Part shown: positions 30,605 through 39,907 of the stretch, in pieces | Layout: the number at the start of each line of letters is the position of its first letter | Numbering within the stretch: position 1 is the stretch's first letter | DNA from: an uncultured Candidatus Binatia bacterium | GTDB lineage: Bacteria > Desulfobacterota > Binatia > UBA9968 > JAJDTQ01 | DNA: 64,000 nucleotides | Reading direction: 5' to 3' | Assembly (NCBI GenBank): GCA_958295985.1 | Contig: OY282432.1 | Coordinates: 2,513,001 to 2,577,000, forward strand | Notes under the pieces: model-generated | The model's input: only the letters and a program-made list of their open reading frames with translations | Database searches by the model: none | Told to the model about the DNA's origin: nothing | Program-made: the position numbers and the translations under genes

Positions 30605-32104
30605 GTGGCCGACACAGGATCGCTCGGTTTCACCGGTTCCGGCAGGCACATCGTTGAAGAAGACGAGATCAAGCTTACCAGTGTGGGCGTGGACATCGGC
30701 TCGTCCACGTCGCACCTGGTGTTCTCGCTTCTTGAGCTAAGCCAGGAAGGCACCCGTTACATCGTCAAGAAGCGGACGGTGTTGAGCGAATCGGAAATTC
30801 TGCTCACGCCCTACACCGACGACCTGACCATCGACGTGGATCGCCTGGGCCGCTTCATAAACCAACAGTACGAGCACGCGAAGCTCAAGCGGGAGGACGT
30901 CGACACCGGGGCGTTGATCCTGACCGGCGTGGCCGTGCGGCGGCGCAACTCCCGCGCCATCGCCGAGCTCTTTGCCGAGGAGGCGGGCCGGTTCGTCTCG
31001 GTCACCGCCGGGGACGGGCTCGAAACCACCATGGCGGCCCACGGCTCGGGGGCGGTGGCCCGCTCCGGCCGGGAAGACGCGGTGGTGCTGAACATCGACG
31101 TGGGCGGCGGCACCAGCAAGATCGCCGTGTGCGCGGGCGGCAGGGTGCGAGAGGTCACCGCCATCGACGTGGGCGCCCGGCTCCTGGCGATGGACGGCGG
31201 CAATGCGGTGGTGCGGGTGGAAGAGGCCGGGCGGCGTCACGGCGGCGCGGTAGGCGTCGAGCTGGAATTGGGCCAGCTCATCAACGAAGACACGCTCCAG
31301 GCCATCGCGTCCGAGATGGCGGACCGCCTGTTCGAGGTGGTCAACCAGCAGGAGCTCACCGAGGAAACCCGCGGGCTGCTCCGGCTGCCGCCGCTTGCAT
31401 ACCGGGGCAAGGTCGATGCCGTTACCTTCTCGGGCGGGGTCTCCGAGTTCATCTACGGTCACGCCGACCACAACGGCTTCGGCGACATGGGTGCGATCCT
31501 GGGCCGGGAGATCCGCCAACGGGTGGAAGGGCTGGGGATACCCATTCTGGAGCCGTCGGCGCGCATCCGCGCCACCGTCATCGGCGCCTCCCAATATACC
31601 ATCCAGGTCAGCGGCAGCACCATCTTCATCTCGCCGCCCGACGCGGTACCGGTCAGGAACGTTCCGGTGCTGAGCGTCGATTTCCAGTGGGACGACGACA
31701 TCGATCCCGCCAGGGTCATCGCCGCCATCGACAACGCGCTGCGGCGGCTCGATCTTCAGGCGGGCCGCCAGCCGGTGGCGCTGGCGTTCCACTGGCAGGG
31801 TTCGGCCACCTTTGCCCGCCTGCAGGCCTTCTGCGGCGCGGTGGTGGAGGGTCTCAGGCCGGTCCTGGACAAGGGGCACCCACTCATCCTCGTGAACGAC
31901 GGCGACATCGGCGGCATCCTGGGGCTTCACTTCAAGGAAGAGATGAAGCTCGACAAGCCGGTCATCTCGGTGGACGGCATCGTGCTGCAGGAGTTCGACT
32001 ACATCGACGTCGGCGCCCTGATCCCGTCTTCGGGCGCAGTCCCCGTCGTCATCAAGTCGCTCGTGTTTCCCGGCGCCGAGCAGAACGCGGCCATCCGGCA
32101 ATAG
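30605..32104 (+). CDS. eutA: EutA-like reactivase (ethanolamine ammonia-lyase reactivating factor family)
   Basis: 499 residues of the actin/Hsp70-type ATPase fold with 'VGVDIGSSTSHLVFS' (phosphate 1), 'VVLNIDVGGGTSKIAVC' (phosphate 2) and 'VDAVTFSGGVSEFIYG' (adenosine loop), the order seen in EutA. EutA swaps damaged B12 cofactor out of ethanolamine ammonia-lyase (EutBC). No eutB, eutC or B12 gene is in the window, so the client enzyme is unknown. It starts at GTG 30605 with only a weak AGGGA upstream. Confidence 0.82.
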   Translation: MADTGSLGFTGSGRHIVEEDEIKLTSVGVDIGSSTSHLVFSLLELSQEGTRYIVKKRTVLSESEILLTPYTDDLTIDVDRLGRFINQQYEHAKLKREDVDTGALILTGVAVRRRNSRAIAELFAEEAGRFVSVTAGDGLETTMAAHGSGAVARSGREDAVVLNIDVGGGTSKIAVCAGGRVREVTAIDVGARLLAMDGGNAVVRVEEAGRRHGGAVGVELELGQLINEDTLQAIASEMADRLFEVVNQQELTEETRGLLRLPPLAYRGKVDAVTFSGGVSEFIYGHADHNGFGDMGAILGREIRQRVEGLGIPILEPSARIRATVIGASQYTIQVSGSTIFISPPDAVPVRNVPVLSVDFQWDDDIDPARVIAAIDNALRRLDLQAGRQPVALAFHWQGSATFARLQAFCGAVVEGLRPVLDKGHPLILVNDGDIGGILGLHFKEEMKLDKPVISVDGIVLQEFDYIDVGALIPSSGAVPVVIKSLVFPGAEQNAAIRQ

Positions 32105-32233
32105 GCGCCAGCGCCGCGGCAAGACGAAGGTGCAGGGGCGGGTTTCGAACGCGTTCGCGTCCGCACCCGCGCTGTCGGTCAATGAAGGTTCCCGACGCTT
32201 GCGTCAACGCTCCGTCGGGCGTAGAGACGAGTC

Positions 32234-33597
<1,364 letters not shown>

Positions 33598-33601
<4 letters not shown>

Positions 33602-33674
33602 TGTCCTGTCCCATATAAACGGTGGATAAGGTCCGCAGGACCTTTCGTCGTCGGCAAGGAGGACACCACACTAG
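33598..33674. repeat. Short deleted copy of the CTAG-ended inverted-repeat element
   Basis: The sequence begins CTAGTGTCCTGTCCCATATA, carries 'AACGGTGGATAA' as in the element at 62097-62257, then 'cgtcgtcggcaagg', and ends GGACACCACACTAG. Most of the interior found in the other copies is missing. It contains AGGTCC-GCA-GGACCT followed by T residues, a possible terminator. The convergent genes on both sides end with TAG codons supplied by its two ends. Confidence 0.75.
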
Positions 33675-35455
33675 CCCTCGGGCGCGAACTGCAGCGAGGC
33701 CAGCCGGGCGTACAGGCCGCCGTCGCTCATGAGTTCTTCGTGGGTGCCGGTGGCGACGATGCGGCCCTGGTCGATGACGACGATGCGGTCGGCCTTGAGC
33801 ACCGTGGCGAGACGGTGGGCGATGATGAGGGTGGTGCGGTTGGCCATGAGGCGCTCCAGCGCCTCGTGGACGAGGTGCTCGCTTTCCGCGTCCAGGGAAC
33901 TCGTGGCTTCGTCCAGCAGCATGACGGCCGGATCCCTGAGGATGGCCCGGGCGATGGCAATGCGTTGGCGTTGGCCGATGGAAAGCCGCAGGCCTCTCTC
34001 GCCGAGGAAGGTGTCGTAGCGCTCCGGCAGCCCCTGGATGAAGTCGTCGGCAAAGGCGGCGCGCGCGGCCGCCGTGACCTCGGAGTCCAGAGCCTCGGGG
34101 CGGCCGTAGCGGATGTTCTCCCTGGCGTTGGCGGCGAATATCACCGTTTCCTGGGGCACCAGCCCGATGCGGCTCCGTGCGGTCTGGGGGTCGGCTTCCC
34201 GAAGGTCCACGCCGTCCAGCCGGATGGACCCGCTGCCCGGGTCGTAGAATCTCAGCAGCAGCTTGAACACGGTGCTCTTGCCGGCGCCCGAGGGACCCAC
34301 CAGGGCCACGGTCTCCCCCGGCTCGATGACGAGCGAAAAGCCGTGGAGCGCGTGCTCGTCGGGGCGGGAAGGGTACTGGAACTCCACCGCGTCGAGAACG
34401 ACGTGGCCTCGCGGCGGTTCAGGCAGGGGCCGGGCGGCCGCGGGCGCGTTGATGGCCGGCGCTGCGTCCAGGAGCTCCATCAATCGTTCCGTGGCCCCGG
34501 CGGCCCGCTGCACCTCGCCCCAGACCTGACTCAGGGTGGCGGCGGAGCCCGCTACGAAAATCGCGTAGAACACGAACTGGATCAGGACGCCGGCCGACAT
34601 CCGGCTGCTCAGCACCGCTTCCGCTCCCAGCCACAGCACGCCCACGACGCCGCCGAACATCAGCGTGATGACGAGGAAGATGAGCAGCGCCCGGTCGCGG
34701 ATCCTCAGCAGCGCGGTGTGGTAGGCGGCCTCGGCGGCCGCACCGAAGCGTTCCCGCTCGTTGCGTTCCTGGGTGAATGCCTGCACCGTCTCGACCGCGT
34801 CGAGGTTCTCGCCGGCGAGGGCGCTGGTGTCCGCCACCCGGTCCTGACTCAGTCGGGACAGGCGCCTTACCCTTCGGCCCAGTGTCAGGATCGGCAGCAG
34901 CACGAGCGGGATGAGCACCACCACGGCGCCCATGAGTTGCGGGCTGGTCACGATCAACATCACGAAACCGCCGGCGAAAATCAGCAGGTTCCGCAGGGCC
35001 ATGGAGGCGCCGGAGCCGATCACCGTCTGGATCAACGTCGTATCGGTGGTCAAGCGCGAGAGGATCTCGCCGGTGGGGGTGACCTCGAAGAACGTGGGGT
35101 TCATGCGCAACACGTGACCGTGGATCTGTTTGCGGATGTCGGCCACCACCCGTTCCCCGATCCTGGCGACGAAATAGAAGCGGCCGGCGGATGCCACGGC
35201 GAGCACGGCGATGACCCCCAGCAGAAGCTGGAAACGCTGGCTGATCAGCGTGCGGTTCGCTTCGGCGAAGCCGGTCTCCAGTATCTGCCGGGCGGCGATG
35301 GGGAGGATGAGCGTGGCCCCGGCGGCCGCCAGAAGGGACACCGCGGCCAGGGTCAGCAGGACCGGATAGGGTTTCAGATAGGCGGCGAGCCGCCGCAGGG
35401 GACGCACGTTGCGGCTGGCAGGTCGGGAATCGGAAAGATTGGCTGGCGCTTGCAT
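33671..35455 (-). CDS. ABC exporter, MsbA/half-transporter type
   Basis: 594 residues: six membrane helices (about 25-320) then a nucleotide-binding domain with Walker A GPSGAGKST, Walker B MLLDEATSSLD and HRLATV. The signature reads LSIGQRQR rather than LSGGQ, a tolerated variant. It resembles lipid or multidrug exporters (MsbA, LmrA); the cargo is unknown. ATG 35455 (MQAPANLS) is used because the longer open frame runs into the upstream dehydrogenase gene. A terminator at 35473-35506 separates it from that gene. Confidence 0.88.
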   Translation of the reverse strand: MQAPANLSDSRPASRNVRPLRRLAAYLKPYPVLLTLAAVSLLAAAGATLILPIAARQILETGFAEANRTLISQRFQLLLGVIAVLAVASAGRFYFVARIGERVVADIRKQIHGHVLRMNPTFFEVTPTGEILSRLTTDTTLIQTVIGSGASMALRNLLIFAGGFVMLIVTSPQLMGAVVVLIPLVLLPILTLGRRVRRLSRLSQDRVADTSALAGENLDAVETVQAFTQERNERERFGAAAEAAYHTALLRIRDRALLIFLVITLMFGGVVGVLWLGAEAVLSSRMSAGVLIQFVFYAIFVAGSAATLSQVWGEVQRAAGATERLMELLDAAPAINAPAAARPLPEPPRGHVVLDAVEFQYPSRPDEHALHGFSLVIEPGETVALVGPSGAGKSTVFKLLLRFYDPGSGSIRLDGVDLREADPQTARSRIGLVPQETVIFAANARENIRYGRPEALDSEVTAAARAAFADDFIQGLPERYDTFLGERGLRLSIGQRQRIAIARAILRDPAVMLLDEATSSLDAESEHLVHEALERLMANRTTLIIAHRLATVLKADRIVVIDQGRIVATGTHEELMSDGGLYARLASLQFAPEG

Positions 35456-35472
35456 CGGCGACTGGCCATACG

Positions 35473-35506
35473 AAAAACGGGCGCCACCGCTTGAGTGGCA
35501 CCCGTT
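35473..35506 (-). terminator. Rho-independent terminator of the aldehyde dehydrogenase gene
   Basis: On the minus strand an 11-12 base-pair stem (AACGGGTGCCAC pairing with GTGGCGCCCGTT, one mismatch, 7-base loop) is followed directly by TTTTT. It lies 35 bases after the dehydrogenase stop and just before the next minus-strand start. Confidence 0.8.
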
Positions 35507-35540
35507 CATGACCCCGGGTGTGGACCCCGGGTGTGTATGG

Positions 35541-36998
35541 CTACACGTTGACGACCACCACGCCCTTGGGCTCGAGGTAGTAGTCCAGTGCCTCGGGTCC
35601 GTGTTCGCGCCCCACGCCGCTGGACTTGACGCCGCCGAAGGGCAGCTCGTCATAGCCGTAGTGCAGCGAGTTGACCCACACGTTGCCCGCCTCGAGCTTT
35701 TCGATGGCCTTGTTGGCGTAGACCATGTCGCGGGTCCAGATGGACGAGCCGAGACCGAACTCGGAAGCGTTCGCACGCTCGATGGCTTCGTCGATGTCCT
35801 TGAATGTGAACACCGGCAGGGCCGGCCCGAAGCATTCCTCCCGGGCGATGCGGGCATCGTCCGGCACGTCCGTGAGCAGCGTCGGCAGGTAGAAGAAGCC
35901 GTTCCTGAACTCGTCGCCTTCCGGCCGGGCCCCGCCCGCCACCGCCTTGGCTCCCCGGGCCTTGGCGTCCTCCACCTGCTCCTCCACCTCCGTGCGCTGG
36001 TAATCGACGTGGAGCGGCCCCATGCGGCTTTCCTTCTTCATCCCGTCTCCCACCGCCTTTTTCTGGAGGCCCGCCGCGAGCTTGCCGACGAAGTCTTCGG
36101 CGATGGATTCGTGCACGAACAGCCGCTTTACCCCGAGGCACATCTGCCCGCAGTTGAAGTACCGCCCGATGTCCGCCATCTTCACCGCCATGTCGACGTT
36201 GGCGTCCTCCATGACGATCATGGGGTCGCTGCCGCCGAGCTCCAGGGTGACACGCTTGATCTCTCTTCCCGCTACCTCCATGACGTGACGCCCGATGGGG
36301 GTCGAGCCGGTGAAGGCGATACGGCGGATGCGGGGGTTGCTCAACAACTCCTCGCCCACCGAGCCGCCGGGTCCGCTTACGAAGTTCACCGCGCCCTTGG
36401 GCAGGCTCTTCTTGCCGTCCGCGTAGGTGGCCTGCTGGATCAACTCCATGCACAGCGCCGTGGCCAGCGGGGTGGTGGAGGCGGGCTTGACGATGACGGT
36501 GTTGCCTGCCGCCAGCGCCGGACCGACCTTGGTCCCCATGAGCGTCAGCGGAAAGTTCCACGGCACGATGGCGCCGCAAACGCCGATGGGCTGCCGCACC
36601 ACCATGCCGTAGGCGTTCTTTTGCGGCAGCGGCACGTGGGAGCCGCGTACCTTGGAGGCCAGCCCCGCGTAGAACTCCAGGCCGTGGATCAGGTGATGGA
36701 TCTCGAGCCCGGCCTCGAACAGGGTCTTGCCCTGCTCCTGGGTCAGGAGCTGCGCGATGTCCTTGCGGCGCTCCTTGATGAGGTCACAGGCGCTCTCCAG
36801 CGCCTTGCCGCGGTCTTCCGGGGTGGTGTCGGACCATTCCCCGAAGGCCGTTTCCGCGGCGTCCGTCGCTTGCCGGACGTCCTCTTCGGAGCCCTTGGCG
36901 GCGTGGTCCACCACCTCTCCGGTGGCCGGATTCCGCACTTCGTAGGTTTCCTTCTTCGCGGCGTCCACGAGCTCGCCGCCGATCAACAGCTTGGCCAT
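35541..36998 (-). CDS. NAD(P)-dependent aldehyde dehydrogenase
   Basis: 485 residues of the ALDH superfamily. Visible elements are 'VPWNFPLTLMGTKVGPALAAG' (cofactor-binding), 'KPASTTPL', 'FTGSTPIGR', 'LELGGSDP' (general-base Glu) and 'FNCGQMCLGVKR' (catalytic Cys). It oxidises an aldehyde to its acid. Succinate-semialdehyde or similar substrates are possible but not provable. ATG 36998 is preceded by GGAGG at 6 bases. The upstream extension to 37040 lies outside the family. Confidence 0.9.
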   Translation of the reverse strand: MAKLLIGGELVDAAKKETYEVRNPATGEVVDHAAKGSEEDVRQATDAAETAFGEWSDTTPEDRGKALESACDLIKERRKDIAQLLTQEQGKTLFEAGLEIHHLIHGLEFYAGLASKVRGSHVPLPQKNAYGMVVRQPIGVCGAIVPWNFPLTLMGTKVGPALAAGNTVIVKPASTTPLATALCMELIQQATYADGKKSLPKGAVNFVSGPGGSVGEELLSNPRIRRIAFTGSTPIGRHVMEVAGREIKRVTLELGGSDPMIVMEDANVDMAVKMADIGRYFNCGQMCLGVKRLFVHESIAEDFVGKLAAGLQKKAVGDGMKKESRMGPLHVDYQRTEVEEQVEDAKARGAKAVAGGARPEGDEFRNGFFYLPTLLTDVPDDARIAREECFGPALPVFTFKDIDEAIERANASEFGLGSSIWTRDMVYANKAIEKLEAGNVWVNSLHYGYDELPFGGVKSSGVGREHGPEALDYYLEPKGVVVVNV

Positions 36999-37098
36999 TC
37001 GATACCTCCGGGTTCTGACATTTGATGAGATGTTTCGCATGAAGCCCCGGCTGCACCGCGTGGCGCGGGCCGCCGAGGCCTTGAACCGTCTCTTTCGT

Positions 37099-37887
37099 CT
37101 ACTGGCCCTTGAACTTGGCCGTTCGTTTCTCCAGGTAGGCGGTCACGCCCTCGTTGCCGTCATCGCTGGCAAAGGTCTGGGTGAGCACCTCCCGCTCGAA
37201 CGCCAGACCCTCCGGCAGCGAGGTCTCGATCCCCGCGTGGACGGCGCGCTTGATCTTGCCCACGGCCAGGCTTGCCTTGTTGGGCGGGACGAACTGCTTG
37301 GCGTAGTCCATGACGTCCTGCATGAAGGTGTCGCGTTCATGGATGTAGTGGAGGAGCCCCATGTCCATGGCCTCCTCGAAGGCCACCTGCTTGCCCGTGG
37401 CGCAGAGCTCCAGGGCCCTGGCCCGGCCCACCAGACGCGGGAGTCGCTGGGTGCCGCCCATGCCCGGCATGACCCCGAGGTTCACCTCCGCCAGGCCCAT
37501 CCGGCCGCCGTCCTTCTTGCCGATGCGGATGTCCGCGGCCATGGAGATCTCCAGGCCGCCGCCGACGGCATGGCCGTTGATCGCGGCGATGACCAGCTTG
37601 GGGGTGTTCTCCATGCGCATGAGCACTTCATGACCGTGGAGCGCGAAGTTGGCCTTGTACGAAAGGGTCTGGCTCCCGAGCATGTTGATGTCGGCGCCGG
37701 CGGAGAAGAACTTCTCCCCCTTGCCGGTGATCACGATCACATGGGTGTCGTCGTCGAAGCGCGCCTTCAGCAGCGCGTCGTCGAGTTCCCGCAGCATCTC
37801 GTGCGTGTAGGAGTTGACCGGCGGGTGATTCAGCTCGATCAGGGAGATCCCGCCTTCCGTTCTTTGGTCGATGGTGCCGTCTGCCAT
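37099..37887 (-). CDS. Enoyl-CoA hydratase/isomerase family protein
   Basis: 262 residues of the crotonase fold. The oxyanion-hole segments are 'KFFSAGADINML' and 'GHAVGGGLEISMAADIRI', and a catalytic Glu lies in 'GLAEVNLGVMPGMGGTQRL'. It hydrates or isomerises an enoyl-CoA thioester. It starts at ATG 37887 behind AGGAGG and is followed by the aldehyde dehydrogenase gene on the same strand after 100 bases, which may indicate a shared catabolic pathway. Confidence 0.88.
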   Translation of the reverse strand: MADGTIDQRTEGGISLIELNHPPVNSYTHEMLRELDDALLKARFDDDTHVIVITGKGEKFFSAGADINMLGSQTLSYKANFALHGHEVLMRMENTPKLVIAAINGHAVGGGLEISMAADIRIGKKDGGRMGLAEVNLGVMPGMGGTQRLPRLVGRARALELCATGKQVAFEEAMDMGLLHYIHERDTFMQDVMDYAKQFVPPNKASLAVGKIKRAVHAGIETSLPEGLAFEREVLTQTFASDDGNEGVTAYLEKRTAKFKGQ

Positions 37888-38202
37888 GTTTGCCTCCTGA
37901 AATAACGTTCCTTGAGATAGCGCCGACCGAATCGCTGCGCGCCGGCGGTTCGCCGCACAGCCAAGCCACTTTCGCGTCCCGGGATGCCGGATTCGAGCGG
38001 GAAGAAGGGCACTGTAACGGAGGGCAGCTTCGTGTTCGTCGATCCATCTGAATTAGCGGGCAGGGCCGGACAAGTCAATACTTGACGGCGGGTGGTCTAC
38101 GAATGGAACCCGGTCCACGGGTGCCTGGGGAACGGGCGGGTGCGAAGTCCGCCCCCGGGCGTTCCGTTGGAAAATGCGCCCCTGTATGGCAAGAGTAACA
38201 CG

Positions 38203-39372
38203 ATGGCCAGTCAGAACGCGCGACAAAAGACCATTCGAAGCGGCTTGAAAGCGCTCCGGAGCGAGGGTTTGGAGACGGAATCGCCGGATGCGACCCTGGT
38301 GGAGCCGCTGCTCCAAAGGTTCGGACCGGACCCGGCCGCCTCACTGGCGGTGGCCTACGTTCTGGGCCGCATCCGCGCCGCGGCCGCGGTGGAGGCGCTC
38401 AAGTCTCTCGCAGGCCGGGCCGGGAGCAAGGAGATCCGGCGGGAGATCCGCAGGTCCCTGTTCAAGCTGGCCCAGGGGGGGCTGGCGTCGGCCGAGCCCG
38501 AAGCGTCCGAGGCGGGGGAAGCCGGCGCGAACTTCAGCCTCGCGCCCGAGATCGACGGGTACCTCTCATCGGTTACCGGCGGCGGCTCGCGAATGGTGAT
38601 CCTGACGCGGCCGCAACCCGGCGGCGGGCTGATGGTCATGCAGGCGGCCGTCAATGACCGCCGCGGACTCGAAAGGCTCGGCGGCAACGTCATCCGCCGC
38701 AAGGAGCTCCGGCAGATGATGGACGACATGAAAGCCGCCCTCGGCGTTTCCGTGACCCCGGTGCCCTGGGAGTACGCCGACTGGCTGGTCCACGAAGCCT
38801 ACCAGAAAGTGGCGGACTCGCCGGGAGAGGGAGTGGCCGACTATCCCCGGCTACGGACTCATCTGGCCGCCGCCAGGCCCGTGCCACGCTCCCACCCGAT
38901 CTTCGATCTCGTCGACGCCGGCAGCATCGATACCACGGCACTGTCCGAGATTCCGGAAAAGCTCCTGGAGGAACCGGAGTTCCGCACCTGGTTCGTGGAG
39001 AAGGACCTGCTGGAGCCCTACCTGCAACGTCTCGAGGAAACCGAGCAAAGTCGCATCGTGCTCAACCCGATGCAAAAGGAGGAACGGTTCCGGAGCATCG
39101 TCCGGGAAGCCGTCCAGGGAATCTTCCTCGGCGCGGAGACGAGCCCGGCCTTCGAGCAGCGTTTCGAGGACGCCGCTCTCCACCTCCACGTCTCCGGCCA
39201 GGAAGAGAAGGCCAGGACCGTCCTCGGCGTCGCTCTGGCCATTCGCCGCGGCGACCTGGGGAGCCTCGGGGTTCCATTGCTGGAAGCCCTGTTGATGCGG
39301 AGCCTCAGCCTGCACAAGACCCAGGAGAAGGAAGAAGCCGCGGAAGAGCCGTCGCTGATCGTCAAGCCGTAG
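38203..39372 (+). CDS. Hypothetical protein with helical-repeat N-terminus
   Basis: 389 residues from ATG 38203 (MASQNARQKT). Not recognised. Residues 25-95 are rich in Ala/Leu/Arg helices ('SLAVAYVLGRIRAAAAVEAL', 'SKEIRREIRRSLFKLAQ') resembling HEAT-like repeats. The middle part ('RMVILTRPQPGGGLMVMQAA', 'GLERLGGNVIRRKELRQMM') is probably alpha/beta and the C-terminal half is helical. No signal peptide or membrane span. The frame is open to 38092, but the upstream residues have no ribosome site. It is a single plus-strand gene between minus-strand genes. Confidence 0.65.
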   Translation: MASQNARQKTIRSGLKALRSEGLETESPDATLVEPLLQRFGPDPAASLAVAYVLGRIRAAAAVEALKSLAGRAGSKEIRREIRRSLFKLAQGGLASAEPEASEAGEAGANFSLAPEIDGYLSSVTGGGSRMVILTRPQPGGGLMVMQAAVNDRRGLERLGGNVIRRKELRQMMDDMKAALGVSVTPVPWEYADWLVHEAYQKVADSPGEGVADYPRLRTHLAAARPVPRSHPIFDLVDAGSIDTTALSEIPEKLLEEPEFRTWFVEKDLLEPYLQRLEETEQSRIVLNPMQKEERFRSIVREAVQGIFLGAETSPAFEQRFEDAALHLHVSGQEEKARTVLGVALAIRRGDLGSLGVPLLEALLMRSLSLHKTQEKEEAAEEPSLIVKP

Positions 39373-39402
39373 CCGCGACACTTTCCGCCGCCGGCCGGTC
39401 TG

Positions 39403-39795
39403 TCAGTCTGGCAGCACCGCGATCGCCTCGATCTCCACCAGGTAATCCGCGTTGGCCAGACCGGCCACCACCACCAGGGTGCTGGAGGGCGGGTCGGCGC
39501 CCAGGTACTTGAGGCGGGCGGGGTTCAGGTCATCCCGGTACCGCGGGTCGGTGATGTAGGTGGTGATCTTGACGACGTCGGCGAAGCTGGCTCCGGCCTC
39601 GTCGAGAACCGACTTCATGTTCTTGAGCACCTGCTCGGCCTGGGCCGCGGCGTCGCCCTTGCCGACGACGTTGTTGTCAGCGTCCACCGCGGTCTGGCCG
39701 GCGATGAACAGCAGGCGTTTCCCTTCGGCAAGAATGCCCTGCGAGTAACGCGGCCGCGGATCGGGAATGCTCTGGGGCTGAAGCACCTTTCTCAT
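39403..39795 (-). CDS. ridA: RidA/YjgF family enamine deaminase
   Basis: 130 residues: 'RYSQGILAEGKRLLFIAGQT' at the N-terminus, 'VLKNMKSVLDEAGASFADVV' and 'STLVVVAGLANADYLVEIEA', as in RidA/YjgF/YER057c proteins. The family hydrolyses reactive 2-aminoacrylate-type imines. The arginine that binds the carboxylate in true RidA appears replaced (STLVVVAGLA where RidA has RSCVEVARLP), so it may belong to a sister subfamily with another substrate. ATG 39795 is preceded by AGGAGG. Confidence 0.82.
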   Translation of the reverse strand: MRKVLQPQSIPDPRPRYSQGILAEGKRLLFIAGQTAVDADNNVVGKGDAAAQAEQVLKNMKSVLDEAGASFADVVKITTYITDPRYRDDLNPARLKYLGADPPSSTLVVVAGLANADYLVEIEAIAVLPD

Positions 39796-39907
39796 GACTT
39801 CCTCCTGGGCTGACAGGTTTCTCTGGTCTGAAACGTTCCTTTGACGCGGAACCCACGATAGGGGATATCGCCGGCCAATGCCAGCACAGGCTTGGTGTGC
39901 GAACGGG

